From: an uncultured Bacillota bacterium
Lineage (GTDB): Bacteria; Bacillota; Clostridia; Peptostreptococcales; Anaerovoracaceae
Assembly: GCA_949287095.1 (NCBI GenBank)
Contig: CASEFA010000004.1
Coordinates: 62,001-126,000 of the forward strand
Direction of reading: 5' to 3'
Length of the DNA: 64,000 bases
This document shows, one piece after another, positions 8,698 through 16,508 of this stretch. The position numbers were made by a program, and so were the translations under genes. The notes below the pieces were generated by a model. That model was not told where the DNA came from, did no database searches, and saw nothing but the letters and a program-made list of their open reading frames with translations. Every line of letters starts with the position of its first letter. Position 1 is the first letter of the stretch.

Positions 8698-10527
8698 ATG
8701 TTTTTACCCGTAAACAGAAAAGACATGGAGGAGAGAGGCTGGGACGAAGCGGATTTCGTCCTCGTCACCGCAGACGCATATGTGGATCATCACACCTTCG
8801 GAACGGCCATCATAGGAAGGCTCCTTGAGAGGTTCGGATACCGGGTGGCGGTTCTGGCACAGCCCGATTATAAATCGGCCGACGATTTCAGGCGGTTCGG
8901 AAGGCCGCGCCTGGGATTTCTCATAAACGGCGGAGCGGTGGATTCCATGGTGAACAACTACTCGGTGTTTAAACGCCGCCGTAAGACCGACGAATATTCG
9001 CCGGGAGGAAAGTCGGGAAAGCGTCCCGACAGAGCGGTCATAGTCTACAGCAACCGGGCACGGGAAGCGTATAAAGACGTTCCGGTGATAATCGGCGGAA
9101 TAGAAGCAAGCTTAAGACGCCTTGCCCACTACGACTACTGGAGCGACAGGGTCCGCCGCTCCGTGCTTCTGGACGCCAAAGCCGACATTCTCATATACGG
9201 AATGGGAGAGAGGGCGATTATAGAAATTGCGGAGGCCCTTGCCTCAGGTATAGATGTAAAGGATATCACGTGGATACGGGGAACCTGCTATAAGGGAATG
9301 CGGCCTGAAGACGACGGAGAAACCGTGTTTCTTCCGTCCTTTGACGAGATATCGGAGAGCAGGGACAGGTACTGCGACAGCTTTGCCCTCCAGTACAGAA
9401 ACAACGACGACATAAGCGGAAAGCGGCTTGCGGAAAAATATACGGACTCGGTTTATGTGATTCAGAACGTGCCTCAGCCGCCCCTTACGAGGCAGGAGCT
9501 TGACGATGTGTACGAACTGCCCTTTGAAAACGAGGCTCATCCGTCCTACGACAAAGACGGCGGAGTGCCGGCTTTGAAGGAAGTAAAGTTTTCCATAGTC
9601 TCCAGCCGCGGCTGCTTCGGAGGCTGCAGCTTTTGCGCGCTGACGTATCACCAGGGACGCCAGGTCAGGTCGAGGAGCATTGAATCCATAAGGAAAGAGG
9701 CGGAGGCCCTCACGAAAAAGCCTGATTTCAAAGGCTACATTCACGACGTGGGAGGCCCTACGGCCAACTTCAGAAGTCCGGCGTGCAAAGGCCAGCTGGA
9801 AAGAGGCGTGTGCAGGAACAAAGACTGCCTGTACCCGTCGGTATGTCCGAACATGGACGTTGACCACAGCGATTACATAGAAGTTCTCCGGGCGGTGAAA
9901 GCCGTGCCGGGAGTAAAGAAGGTCTTCATCAGATCGGGAATAAGATACGATTACCTCATGGCGGATCCTCACCGGAGAGAATTCATGAGGGAGCTTTGTC
10001 GCGATCACGTCAGCGGAACCCTTAAAGTGGCGCCGGAGCACGTGTCCAAGAAGGTCCTCTACTATATGAGAAAACCGGAGCCTGAAGTGTTCGACAGGTT
10101 TGCCGCAGAGTACAGGTGGATGAACGAGGAGCTTGGAAAGAAGCAGTACCTGATACCGTATTTCATAAGCTCTCACCCGGGAAGCACCCTTGACGATGCC
10201 GTAGAGCTGGCTCTTTACCTTAAGAAGTTCGGGTTCATACCGGATCAGACTCAGGATTTTTATCCTACGCCGGGGACTCTGGCAACGTGCATGTACTACG
10301 CGGAAAAGGACCCTTTTACGGGAAAGCCGGTTTACGTGGCAAAGGACCTTGAGGAAAAGAAGATGCAGAGGGCGCTCATACACTACAAAAAGCCTGAAAA
10401 CAGGGATACGGTCATAAGAGCGCTGAAAAAGGCAAAAAGAGAGGATCTCATTCCGGTGCTCCTGGGAAGGAGCGGCAGGACGGCAGGCCCTGAAGGCGGC
10501 AGAAGGGGCAGGAGGAAAAGACGATGA
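8698..10527 (+). CDS. ygiQ: YgiQ-family radical SAM protein
   Basis: A 609-aa member of the YgiQ (UPF0313) family. The N-terminal part carries the family blocks VTADAYVDHHTFGTAIIGRL and GGIEASLRRLAHYDYW; the radical SAM core follows, with the cluster motif CFGGCSFC (Cys-x3-Cys-x2-Cys) near residue 306 in SSRGCFGGCSFCALTYHQGR. A second Cys-rich segment (CKGQLERGVCRNKDCLYPSVC) lies near residue 362. The biochemical role of YgiQ proteins is not established. The C terminus is very basic. It overlaps the next gene by four bases (ATGA). Confidence 0.9.
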   Translation: MFLPVNRKDMEERGWDEADFVLVTADAYVDHHTFGTAIIGRLLERFGYRVAVLAQPDYKSADDFRRFGRPRLGFLINGGAVDSMVNNYSVFKRRRKTDEYSPGGKSGKRPDRAVIVYSNRAREAYKDVPVIIGGIEASLRRLAHYDYWSDRVRRSVLLDAKADILIYGMGERAIIEIAEALASGIDVKDITWIRGTCYKGMRPEDDGETVFLPSFDEISESRDRYCDSFALQYRNNDDISGKRLAEKYTDSVYVIQNVPQPPLTRQELDDVYELPFENEAHPSYDKDGGVPALKEVKFSIVSSRGCFGGCSFCALTYHQGRQVRSRSIESIRKEAEALTKKPDFKGYIHDVGGPTANFRSPACKGQLERGVCRNKDCLYPSVCPNMDVDHSDYIEVLRAVKAVPGVKKVFIRSGIRYDYLMADPHRREFMRELCRDHVSGTLKVAPEHVSKKVLYYMRKPEPEVFDRFAAEYRWMNEELGKKQYLIPYFISSHPGSTLDDAVELALYLKKFGFIPDQTQDFYPTPGTLATCMYYAEKDPFTGKPVYVAKDLEEKKMQRALIHYKKPENRDTVIRALKKAKREDLIPVLLGRSGRTAGPEGGRRGRRKRR

Positions 10528-11843
10528 CTGTAATGAGCGAGCTGGGAAGAGCTTACCGAAACGGAAAGAGCAGATACGCAAGGCTTAAGAAATCGGAGCC
10601 TGCATGCTTCGTAATGAAGGAGCAGTACGGGAAGAAGCCGGAAAATATGCTCATTCACGGCGACAATGCGAGAGTCATGGATTCCCTTTTGAGAAGAGAG
10701 GGAATGGCCGGCAGGATAAACATGATATACATAGACCCGCCTTTTTTCTCAAAGGCCGATTACGATGCGGTGCTGAAGGTGGGAAACGAGACCATAAGGC
10801 ACACGGTCTACGGGGACAACTGGCGCTTCGGAAAGGCCGGATACTTTTCCATGCTCACGTCCTCGCTGATGCAGATGAAGGAGCTTCTGGCATCTGACGG
10901 CCTCATATGGCTTCACCTGGACTGGCACGCCGCAGCCTTTGCAAGGCTCATAATGGATGAGATATTCGGAGAGGAAAACTTCGTAAACGAGATAGTCTGG
11001 AATTATAAGTCGGGCGGAAGCAGCAGCAGGCATTTTGCAAGGAAGCACGACACCATACTGGTCTATGCCAAAAGCCGGAAGTACGCTTTCTATCCCCTTC
11101 AGGAAAAATCCTACAACCGTCAGCTGAAGCCATACAGGTTCAAGGGAGTGAAGGAGTACAGGGACGAAGTGGGCTGGTACACCATGGTGAATATGAAGGA
11201 CGTGTGGCAGATAGATATGGTGGGACGGACTTCGTCGGAGAGGACGGGGTACGCAACCCAGAAGCCGGAGGAGCTTCTTAAGCGGATCATTCTTTCCTCG
11301 ACAAAGGAAGGAGACCTGTGCGCCGACTTCTTCAGCGGAAGCGGAACTCTGGCAGCAGCGGCGGCAAAGACCGGGAGAAGGTTCATCGCCTGCGACGCGG
11401 GGCCCCTTGCGGTGGAGACTTCGTCGGCAAGGCTTACGGCCTGCGGCGCCGACTTTGGCGTATACGAGGAAGAAGGCAGGCCGGAAAAGGAAAATCTGAG
11501 TCTGAAGTACGAGGTATCAGTCGATGAAATTCCTTTTTCCGACGACAGAATGGTTAAAATAGAGCTTAAATCCCTCAGAATAAACGGACTTTCGGAGGTG
11601 ACGGGGGCTGACGAAGCGGTTCGCGTGAAGGAGATGATAAGGGAAAGACCCCTTGATTTTCTCGAATCCTGGAGCGTGGATTTCGATTTTGACGGAAAGC
11701 TTCACAGTCCGTCCTTCGTTTCGGCGCGCACCGGAAAGGGTATAGAAACAGTATGCTCGGGGATTTTGAGGAAAGGAAAGAGATTGAATATAAAAGCTGC
11801 TGACATTTTTGGAAACAGCGTTTTTATAGAGCCGGAAATTTAG
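10524..11843 (+). CDS. Orphan adenine-type DNA methyltransferase (beta order)
   Basis: A 439-aa site-specific DNA methyltransferase. The catalytic motif DPPF (YIDPPFFSKADY, near residue 74) precedes the SAM-binding motif FFSGSGTLAAAA (near 270), the beta-class motif order typical of N6-adenine and some N4-cytosine enzymes. About 130 C-terminal residues after residue 310 form an extra domain I cannot name. No restriction endonuclease or specificity gene is adjacent, so it is either an orphan epigenetic methylase or a relict. It starts inside the ygiQ stop codon (ATGA) with RBS AGGAGG, so the pair is co-translated. Confidence 0.8.
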   Translation: MTVMSELGRAYRNGKSRYARLKKSEPACFVMKEQYGKKPENMLIHGDNARVMDSLLRREGMAGRINMIYIDPPFFSKADYDAVLKVGNETIRHTVYGDNWRFGKAGYFSMLTSSLMQMKELLASDGLIWLHLDWHAAAFARLIMDEIFGEENFVNEIVWNYKSGGSSSRHFARKHDTILVYAKSRKYAFYPLQEKSYNRQLKPYRFKGVKEYRDEVGWYTMVNMKDVWQIDMVGRTSSERTGYATQKPEELLKRIILSSTKEGDLCADFFSGSGTLAAAAAKTGRRFIACDAGPLAVETSSARLTACGADFGVYEEEGRPEKENLSLKYEVSVDEIPFSDDRMVKIELKSLRINGLSEVTGADEAVRVKEMIRERPLDFLESWSVDFDFDGKLHSPSFVSARTGKGIETVCSGILRKGKRLNIKAADIFGNSVFIEPEI

Positions 11844-11875
11844 AGATTGATAATCCGAGAAAAGGAGGAAGCAAA

Positions 11876-13291
11876 ATGGCTAAGTACAGGTGCAAGGTCT
11901 GTGGATGGATCTTTAACGAAGAGAAGGAAGGTATAACCTTCGAGGAGCTGACGGAGTGCTATCTCTGCAGCGCCCCGAAGAGCGAGTTCGAGAAGGTGGA
12001 GGACGACGGAGCAGATGCCGGCGCAGGTACGGCGGGAGCAGCGGGAGTTCCGGCTTCCGGCGGAAACGAGCTTGCCGTGGACCCGAATCTGGTGAGAAAG
12101 GACCCGGACATGCGCTACATGGCGGAAATCCATCAGATGTCTGAAACGGGACATTCCATAGACGCTGCCATGGCGACAATGATGCCTATGCCGGGCTGGG
12201 ACGACGTGCTTCTCATGGGAGCCCAGCTCGATCCTATGCCCCTTGACGACGACGCACAGGTGAGCCTTAAGACCGTAATAGGAAAGAAGGCCGCAAAGCC
12301 TATGGAGCTGGAGATGCCGGTGTACATTTCCCACATGTCCTTCGGAGCCCTTTCCCGTGAGGCGAAAATAGCTCTGGCAAAGGGAAGCGCGATGGCAAAG
12401 ACCGCTCAGTGCAGCGGAGAAGGCGGAATCCTTCCGGAGGAAATGGAGAACGCGTATAAGTACATATTCGAGTATATCCCTAACAGGTACAGCGTAACCG
12501 ACGAAAATCTCAAAAAAGCTGACGCCATAGAAATTAAAATAGGTCAGGGTACGAAGCCGGGAATGGGCGGACACCTTCCGGGGGAGAAGGTTACCCCTGA
12601 AATTGCCGAAATCAGAGGCAAGAACCCGGGAGACGATATTCAGAGCCCTTCGAGAATTCCGGGAATAGAGACGGAGGCAGACCTTAAAGCTCTCGTTGAC
12701 GAGCTGAGAAGCCGCTCCGAGGGAAGACCTGTCGGAATCAAAATCGCCGCAGGAAGGATAGAGTCGGACCTTAAATTTGCCCTTGCCGCAGGTCCGGACT
12801 TCGTGACGGTGGACGGCAGAGGGGGAGCTACCGGCTCAAGCCCTTACTTCCTCCGTGAGGCCACTACGGTGCCTACGCTCTTTGCCCTTTACAGAGCGAG
12901 AAAGTGTCTGGACGAAGTCGGCTCTGACGTTGAGCTTGTCATAACCGGCGGACTGAGGGTCTCTGCTGACTTTGCAAAGGCCATCGCCATGGGAGCCGAC
13001 GCCGTTGCGGTCGCTACGGCAGGAATGATCGCCCTGGGATGCCAGCAGTACAGAATCTGCGGCAGCGGCATGTGCCCGCTGGGAATAGCCACCCAGAATC
13101 CTGAACTGAGAAAGCGCCTTGATATCGACAAGGCTTCCCGCCGCGTGGCAAACTACCTGAACACTACGGCGGCAGAGCTGAGAACCTTCGCAAGGGTAAC
13201 GGGACACAGTGATATTCACGACCTGTCAAAGACAGACCTTTTCACCACCAGCCGTGAGGTTGCGGAGTATACGGATATCAGGCACTGCTAA
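11876..13291 (+). CDS. Rubredoxin-like / glutamate synthase-domain fusion
   Basis: A 471-aa protein. Residues 1-45 resemble rubredoxin with two CxxC pairs (CKVCGW and CYLC), able to bind one iron. After an Ala/Gly linker comes an FMN-binding glutamate synthase catalytic barrel from about residue 90, with YISHMSFGALSREAKIALAKG, GQGTKPGMGGHLPGEKV and TVDGRGGATGSSP. The triad C-x5-C-x4-C (CQQYRICGSGMC, near residue 386) matches the [3Fe-4S] ligands of GltB. The glutaminase domain is absent, so it is not a complete glutamate synthase. Such stand-alone proteins are annotated glutamate synthase-related; substrate and electron donor are unknown. Confidence 0.85.
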   Translation: MAKYRCKVCGWIFNEEKEGITFEELTECYLCSAPKSEFEKVEDDGADAGAGTAGAAGVPASGGNELAVDPNLVRKDPDMRYMAEIHQMSETGHSIDAAMATMMPMPGWDDVLLMGAQLDPMPLDDDAQVSLKTVIGKKAAKPMELEMPVYISHMSFGALSREAKIALAKGSAMAKTAQCSGEGGILPEEMENAYKYIFEYIPNRYSVTDENLKKADAIEIKIGQGTKPGMGGHLPGEKVTPEIAEIRGKNPGDDIQSPSRIPGIETEADLKALVDELRSRSEGRPVGIKIAAGRIESDLKFALAAGPDFVTVDGRGGATGSSPYFLREATTVPTLFALYRARKCLDEVGSDVELVITGGLRVSADFAKAIAMGADAVAVATAGMIALGCQQYRICGSGMCPLGIATQNPELRKRLDIDKASRRVANYLNTTAAELRTFARVTGHSDIHDLSKTDLFTTSREVAEYTDIRHC

Positions 13292-13319
13292 CAGGAGCAG
13301 GATAAAGAGTCTTTGATAT

Positions 13320-14018
13320 ATGGAAAAAGTATTTTTTAAACCGGAAAGGGCCGGGGCGGACGCTCTGGCCCTCGGGCTGTTTTCGGAACGCCTGGGAGCG
13401 GAGCCGGGCAGCGCAGCCTTTGAAACGATGAAAAGAGAGGCCGAAGCTGTGGTAAAGAAGCTGAGATCCGCTTTCGGCGCGAAATGTGAATACGTCGGCT
13501 TCGGTGAAGGTGAGTTTACTCTTTCCGGCAGCAGGCTGGCGGCTGGCGGCGTTACGGTGGAGTGCAGGGCTTTTGAAAGAATGGAAAAGGAAGCAGTGAG
13601 AAACGTGTACTTCTGCGCCTGCACAGCTGGAGAATTTGCCTGCACCAGCGAAGATGACATGGAGCAATTTTATGCAGATCTGTGGGGCGGCGCGTACCTC
13701 GACGGGCTGAGGACTTTGCTTGAAGATGAACTTGCGGACCGGGCAGCCGAAGAAGGACTTACGCTCAGTCGAAGCTTCGGGCCGGGTTTTTACGGAATGG
13801 ACGTTTCGGAAACCGTAAAAATAGCGGAAATCGTTGATTTTGATGAGCTTGGAATGAGAATAAATTCCGCAGGCGTAATGGAGCCGCCAAAATCCTGCGC
13901 AGGACTTTACTTTGCGGTAAGGGAGGGCTTTGAAGATCCCGAGCCCGAGTGCAAAGACTGCCGGGGAAACGAGGGCGGCTGCAGATTTTGCCTGGTAAAC
14001 AAAAAGGGCTGCGATTAA
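13320..14018 (+). CDS. MetH-activation-domain-like protein with C-terminal Cys cluster
   Basis: A 232-aa protein. The middle (FGPGFYGMDVSETVKIAEIV and MEPPKSCAGLYFAV) resembles the activation domain of B12-dependent methionine synthase, which in clostridia is often a separate protein that helps reductively reactivate corrinoid methyltransferases. The last 30 residues carry C-x2-C...C-x2-C (CKDC and CRFC, plus a terminal Cys), possibly an iron-sulfur or zinc site. The call rests on remembered motif resemblance, so it is moderate. No strong RBS is close; AGGAG lies more than 20 bases upstream, with only 28 bp between the genes. The stop codon sits within a bidirectional hairpin. Confidence 0.6.
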   Translation: MEKVFFKPERAGADALALGLFSERLGAEPGSAAFETMKREAEAVVKKLRSAFGAKCEYVGFGEGEFTLSGSRLAAGGVTVECRAFERMEKEAVRNVYFCACTAGEFACTSEDDMEQFYADLWGGAYLDGLRTLLEDELADRAAEEGLTLSRSFGPGFYGMDVSETVKIAEIVDFDELGMRINSAGVMEPPKSCAGLYFAVREGFEDPEPECKDCRGNEGGCRFCLVNKKGCD

Positions 14019-14027
14019 ACGCAGCCC
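14001..14027 (-). terminator. Terminator, mainly for the minus strand
   Basis: Perfect 8-bp stem GGGCTGCG/CGCAGCCC with loop ATTAAA. The T-run lies on the minus strand (AAAAA at 14001-14005), so it best serves leftward transcription. Before the IS inserted, it would have been the terminator of the small minus-strand gene now at 15407-15517. Confidence 0.7.
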
Positions 14028-14040
14028 GTATGTCTTAACG

Positions 14041-14048
14041 TTAACTTA
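14041..14048. repeat. Target-site duplication, left copy
   Basis: TTAACTTA, identical to 15399-15406. The 8-bp length fits the IS256 family. Confidence 0.9.
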
Positions 14049-14078
14049 GGGTTATAGGACAAAAAGTGTTGATGGACC

Positions 14079-15203
14079 CTAGTCCCAATAACTAGGGTAT
14101 TCACCTGATTTATGAAATTCGCCCCATACAATTGCATCTCCCCAACCGGGAATTGTATCAGACACCTTTCCCTGTCTGCTTATCTTCTTGTAAATATCAG
14201 AGATGCTCTTGTCTGTCGGCATTATCTTCAATAATTCAGTAGCAGAAAGCGGCTCTGGACAGTGCATATAGCACCACCAGAAGACCGCTTTTATTCGTCT
14301 TTCAATTGATAGCCCCCTATGATTTCTCAGTGTCTCTCTTAGTCTCGCATTTACTCCACCTTCGATTTGATTATTCGTTGATGGTATTTCTCCGATTTCA
14401 TCTATCAAGTTCTTATCCAAATACGTGAACAGGTTCCCGCCCTTAATGAGATTTAACGTTGATTTCTGCGCTTTAATCAATCGTTCATGAGTTGGCCTGC
14501 AATTTCCGTATTCATCATATGTCATCTGGCTTAAAAAACTGTTGTATCTTCTCATCCAATCAATGAATTTTACTGTCCATTCCCCTGCTTCTTCTTTACT
14601 GTTTACATGCAGCAAGTCTTTTGCAAGATTGTATAGTTCCAGTCCTGCTGCAGTCTTTGGCTTACTGGTTGTATATCTTTTAATCTGGCAGAAGGCATGA
14701 AAAGTACACCTCTGATGCTCGGCGTGTGGCCATGTCTTTCTTAATGCTTTGGCAAAACCTTTTCCCCCACCGGATACTACTACTCTTGGTTCTGCTATTC
14801 GAGATAAAAGCGATTTCCATGCTTCTGAATGTTCATATCTACACAGATACCAGCCTAGAACATATTTATCATCACAGCATATTAATATGCATGCCTTCCG
14901 ACCCAGATAAATCCCATCAACATAGAGTACATCACGTTTTGATTCTATCATTGGAGGCATAGGCCAGATCTCCCAGAACCTTGATGTTTTTCTTCTAAAC
15001 GTCCTGCCTCCACCGGGCATTTCCCGTTGAGTTTCTTTACCTAACAGCCAGTTTAAGAATATCTTTAACTGCTTTGATGAATTATCAATTTGTTGTGTAA
15101 ATGTAACGGAACAGGTTTTGCAAAGCCATCTCTGAGACCCGGATTTTGTTTTACCATTTCTAATACAATTACCGCTACAAACAGGACAAATTACATGTTT
15201 CAT
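14079..15203 (-). CDS. Transposase, IS256 family, IS1249-like group
   Basis: A 374-aa transposase. Residues 6-33 form a zinc-finger-like unit (CPVC...CKTC) with NGKTKSGSQRWLC, as in IS1249 proteins. The DDE core has YVDGIYLG near residue 95 (first Asp), VVSGGGKGFAKAL in place of the usual second-Asp block, and HQRCTFHAFCQIKRY near 170. The second catalytic Asp is usually found in a VSDGxxG context; here the residue is Gly (VVSGGGKG), which may impair activity if that position is the catalytic Asp. The stop lies in an 8-bp inverted repeat ACCCTAGT/ACTAGGGT. Confidence 0.85.
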   Translation of the reverse strand: MKHVICPVCSGNCIRNGKTKSGSQRWLCKTCSVTFTQQIDNSSKQLKIFLNWLLGKETQREMPGGGRTFRRKTSRFWEIWPMPPMIESKRDVLYVDGIYLGRKACILICCDDKYVLGWYLCRYEHSEAWKSLLSRIAEPRVVVSGGGKGFAKALRKTWPHAEHQRCTFHAFCQIKRYTTSKPKTAAGLELYNLAKDLLHVNSKEEAGEWTVKFIDWMRRYNSFLSQMTYDEYGNCRPTHERLIKAQKSTLNLIKGGNLFTYLDKNLIDEIGEIPSTNNQIEGGVNARLRETLRNHRGLSIERRIKAVFWWCYMHCPEPLSATELLKIMPTDKSISDIYKKISRQGKVSDTIPGWGDAIVWGEFHKSGEYPSYWD

Positions 15204-15285
15204 ATATCTTCCTCCGAAAAGTGCTCTTTCTTAAGAAGATATATCGCTAATATACGTTGAAATTTCAACCCTTTCCTGTCATTTT

Positions 15286-15302
15286 ATCAACACTTTTTGT
15301 CC
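15286..15302. repeat. Internal copy of the IS terminal core
   Basis: ATCAACACTTTTTGTCC, identical to the inner 17 bp of the true right end (15374-15390) and 88 bp inside it. The interval holds a terminator-like hairpin (about 15329-15372). Confidence 0.85.
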
Positions 15303-15398
15303 ACCCTGTAAGTTCTCAAAAACAACTTAAAACCGCCATAACCATTGAAATTTCAATAGCTACAGCGGTTTTTATCAACACTTTTTGTCCTATAACCC

Positions 15399-15406
15399 TT
15401 AACTTA
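15399..15406. repeat. Target-site duplication, right copy
   Basis: TTAACTTA, matching 14041-14048. Confidence 0.9.
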
Positions 15407-15517
15407 TTATCTGGCGCCGGAATGTCTCTTCCTGGTTACCGCGGCTATTGCCGTGATGAATGCCGCAACGCTTACGGCCAACGACGCTATGCTTAAAACA
15501 AAAGATGCTACTTTCAT
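15407..15517 (-). CDS. Small membrane peptide (36 aa)
   Basis: An open frame of 36 codons starting ATG at 15517, with AGAAGGGAG ahead of it. The product begins MKVASFVLSIASLAVSVAAF, a single hydrophobic helix of about 25 residues, and ends in a basic tail RKRHSGAR, as expected for a one-pass membrane peptide with its C terminus inside. I do not recognise the family. The IS target duplication abuts its TAA stop. Its original terminator is probably the hairpin at 14001-14027 across the IS. It could be a structural small protein or a toxin-like peptide; function unknown. Confidence 0.6.
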   Translation of the reverse strand: MKVASFVLSIASLAVSVAAFITAIAAVTRKRHSGAR

Positions 15518-15630
15518 GATTTCTGTCTCCCTTCTGCCATTTGACTATACATATATAATGACCCAGAAAGGGGAAAATTGCAAGGGGAAAATGAAGCGGA
15601 AGCGGGGAGAAAATGCGGCGGAAATTATAC

Positions 15631-15659
15631 TTGCAATAGTGCTTTTTTTATGGTAAAGT
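15631..15659 (+). promoter_or_regulatory. Promoter of tRNA-Ser (GGA)
   Basis: TTGCAA (15631-15636), 17-bp spacer, TAAAGT (15654-15659); the tRNA starts 20 bp later. Confidence 0.55.
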
Positions 15660-15678
15660 ATTATAGTCGCAGGTTTAT

Positions 15679-15766
15679 GGAGGATTGACCGAGTGGCTAA
15701 GGAGCTCGCCTGGAAAGCGAGTAAGGCGTAACAGCCCCGCGGGTTCGAGTCCCGTGTCCTCCGCCA
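15679..15766 (+). tRNA. tRNA-Ser (GGA)
   Basis: Class II tRNA with acceptor GGAGGAT, long variable arm, anticodon GGA (loop CTGGAAA) and encoded CCA at 15764-15766. It stands alone and is followed by the remains of a RhuM-Fic gene, as if the tRNA had once served as an integration site. Confidence 0.95.
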
Positions 15767-15779
15767 GTGAAAAACGTTG

Positions 15780-15810
15780 AAATCCCAGTCTTTATTTAGG
15801 CTGGGATTTT
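15780..15810 (+). terminator. Terminator of tRNA-Ser
   Basis: 9-bp perfect stem AAATCCCAG/CTGGGATTT with a 12-base loop and a T-run, 13 bp after the tRNA. Confidence 0.85.
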
Positions 15811-15825
15811 GCTTTGTCGCCGGGA

Positions 15826-16463
15826 TTGTTGCCATCAAATTGAATGTGCAGAGGGAGAATTGGAAAAAGATTCAGTTGTCAAGGATTTCTTGACAACTGC
15901 CGCAGATGGTAAAAGGTATAAAACCAAATATTACAATCTTGACGTCATCATCTCCGTCGGATATCGTGTTAAATCCAAACGAGGCGTTGAATTCAGGAAA
16001 TGGGCGAATTCCGTTCTCAAACAGTACATATTACAGGGCTATGCCGTGAATAATAATCGCATAGCGCAGCTTGGGGAAGTTGTGCAGATTATGAAGAGAA
16101 CACAGAATGAGCTTCGGCGCCGAATCGGATTTGTTCGGCAAGGAGAAGGATGACTCTTTCAGGGGCAGCATCGGGAACATATATCAGTCATACGCCGGGC
16201 AGGAGCTGTATCCGACGCTGGAAGAAAAAGCGGCGCATCTTTTGTATTTCGTAACCAAGAACCACAGTTTTCTGGACGGAAACAAAAGAATAGCGGCCAC
16301 GATGTTTCTGTACTTCCTCGACAAGAACGGCGTGCTGTTCGCCGGCGGCGAGAAGCTAATAGACGATCATACGCTCGTGGCGCTGACCATTATGATTGCG
16401 GAGTCTAAGCCGGAAGAAAAAGATATGATGATTACGGTCATTATGAACTGTTTAAAGCCATAA
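15826..16463 (+). pseudogene. Decayed RhuM-Fic gene (N-terminal and internal deletions)
   Basis: Two fragments of one protein in different frames. The first (to about 16118) reads EGELEKDSVVKDFLTTA, YNLDVIISVGYRVKSKRG and ...MKRTQNEL, the RhuM virulence-protein region, but the first 40 or so family residues are missing. The second (from about 16107) reads SESDLFG-like, DDSFRGSIGNIYQSYAGQ and NHSFLDGNKR, the Fic/Doc motif H-x-F-x-D-G-N-K-R. About 100 codons that normally join the two parts are gone and the frame is broken at the join. The Fic-like part could still be translated from ATG 16107, but no good RBS precedes it. Fic/Doc enzymes modify proteins with AMP or phosphate; activity here is doubtful. 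Confidence 0.8.
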
Positions 16464-16508
16464 GTTATTTCACGTGCTTTCAGGAAAAAATTTTACAGGA
16501 GTGAGTTT

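Larger units (their letters stand above)
14049..15398 (-). mobile_element. IS256-family (IS1249-type) insertion sequence, complete
   Basis: A 1350-bp element bounded by perfect 25-bp terminal inverted repeats (14049-14073 and 15374-15398, beginning GGGTTATAGGACAAAAAG) and an 8-bp target duplication TTAACTTA. One transposase gene fills it on the minus strand. It sits between the stop codon of a small membrane peptide and that gene's terminator, so it separates a gene from its terminator but breaks no coding sequence. It carries a second internal copy of the terminal core at 15286-15302. Confidence 0.9.

Noticed and set aside
9244..10581. 445-codon open frame on the minus strand
   Set aside because: Lies wholly opposite ygiQ and the methyltransferase start; rich in His/Arg/Tyr as expected for a shadow frame and has no RBS or family motif.
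11876..13291. Complete glutamate synthase large subunit (gltB)
   Set aside because: At 471 residues it lacks the glutaminase and GXGXG domains of the roughly 1500-residue enzyme.
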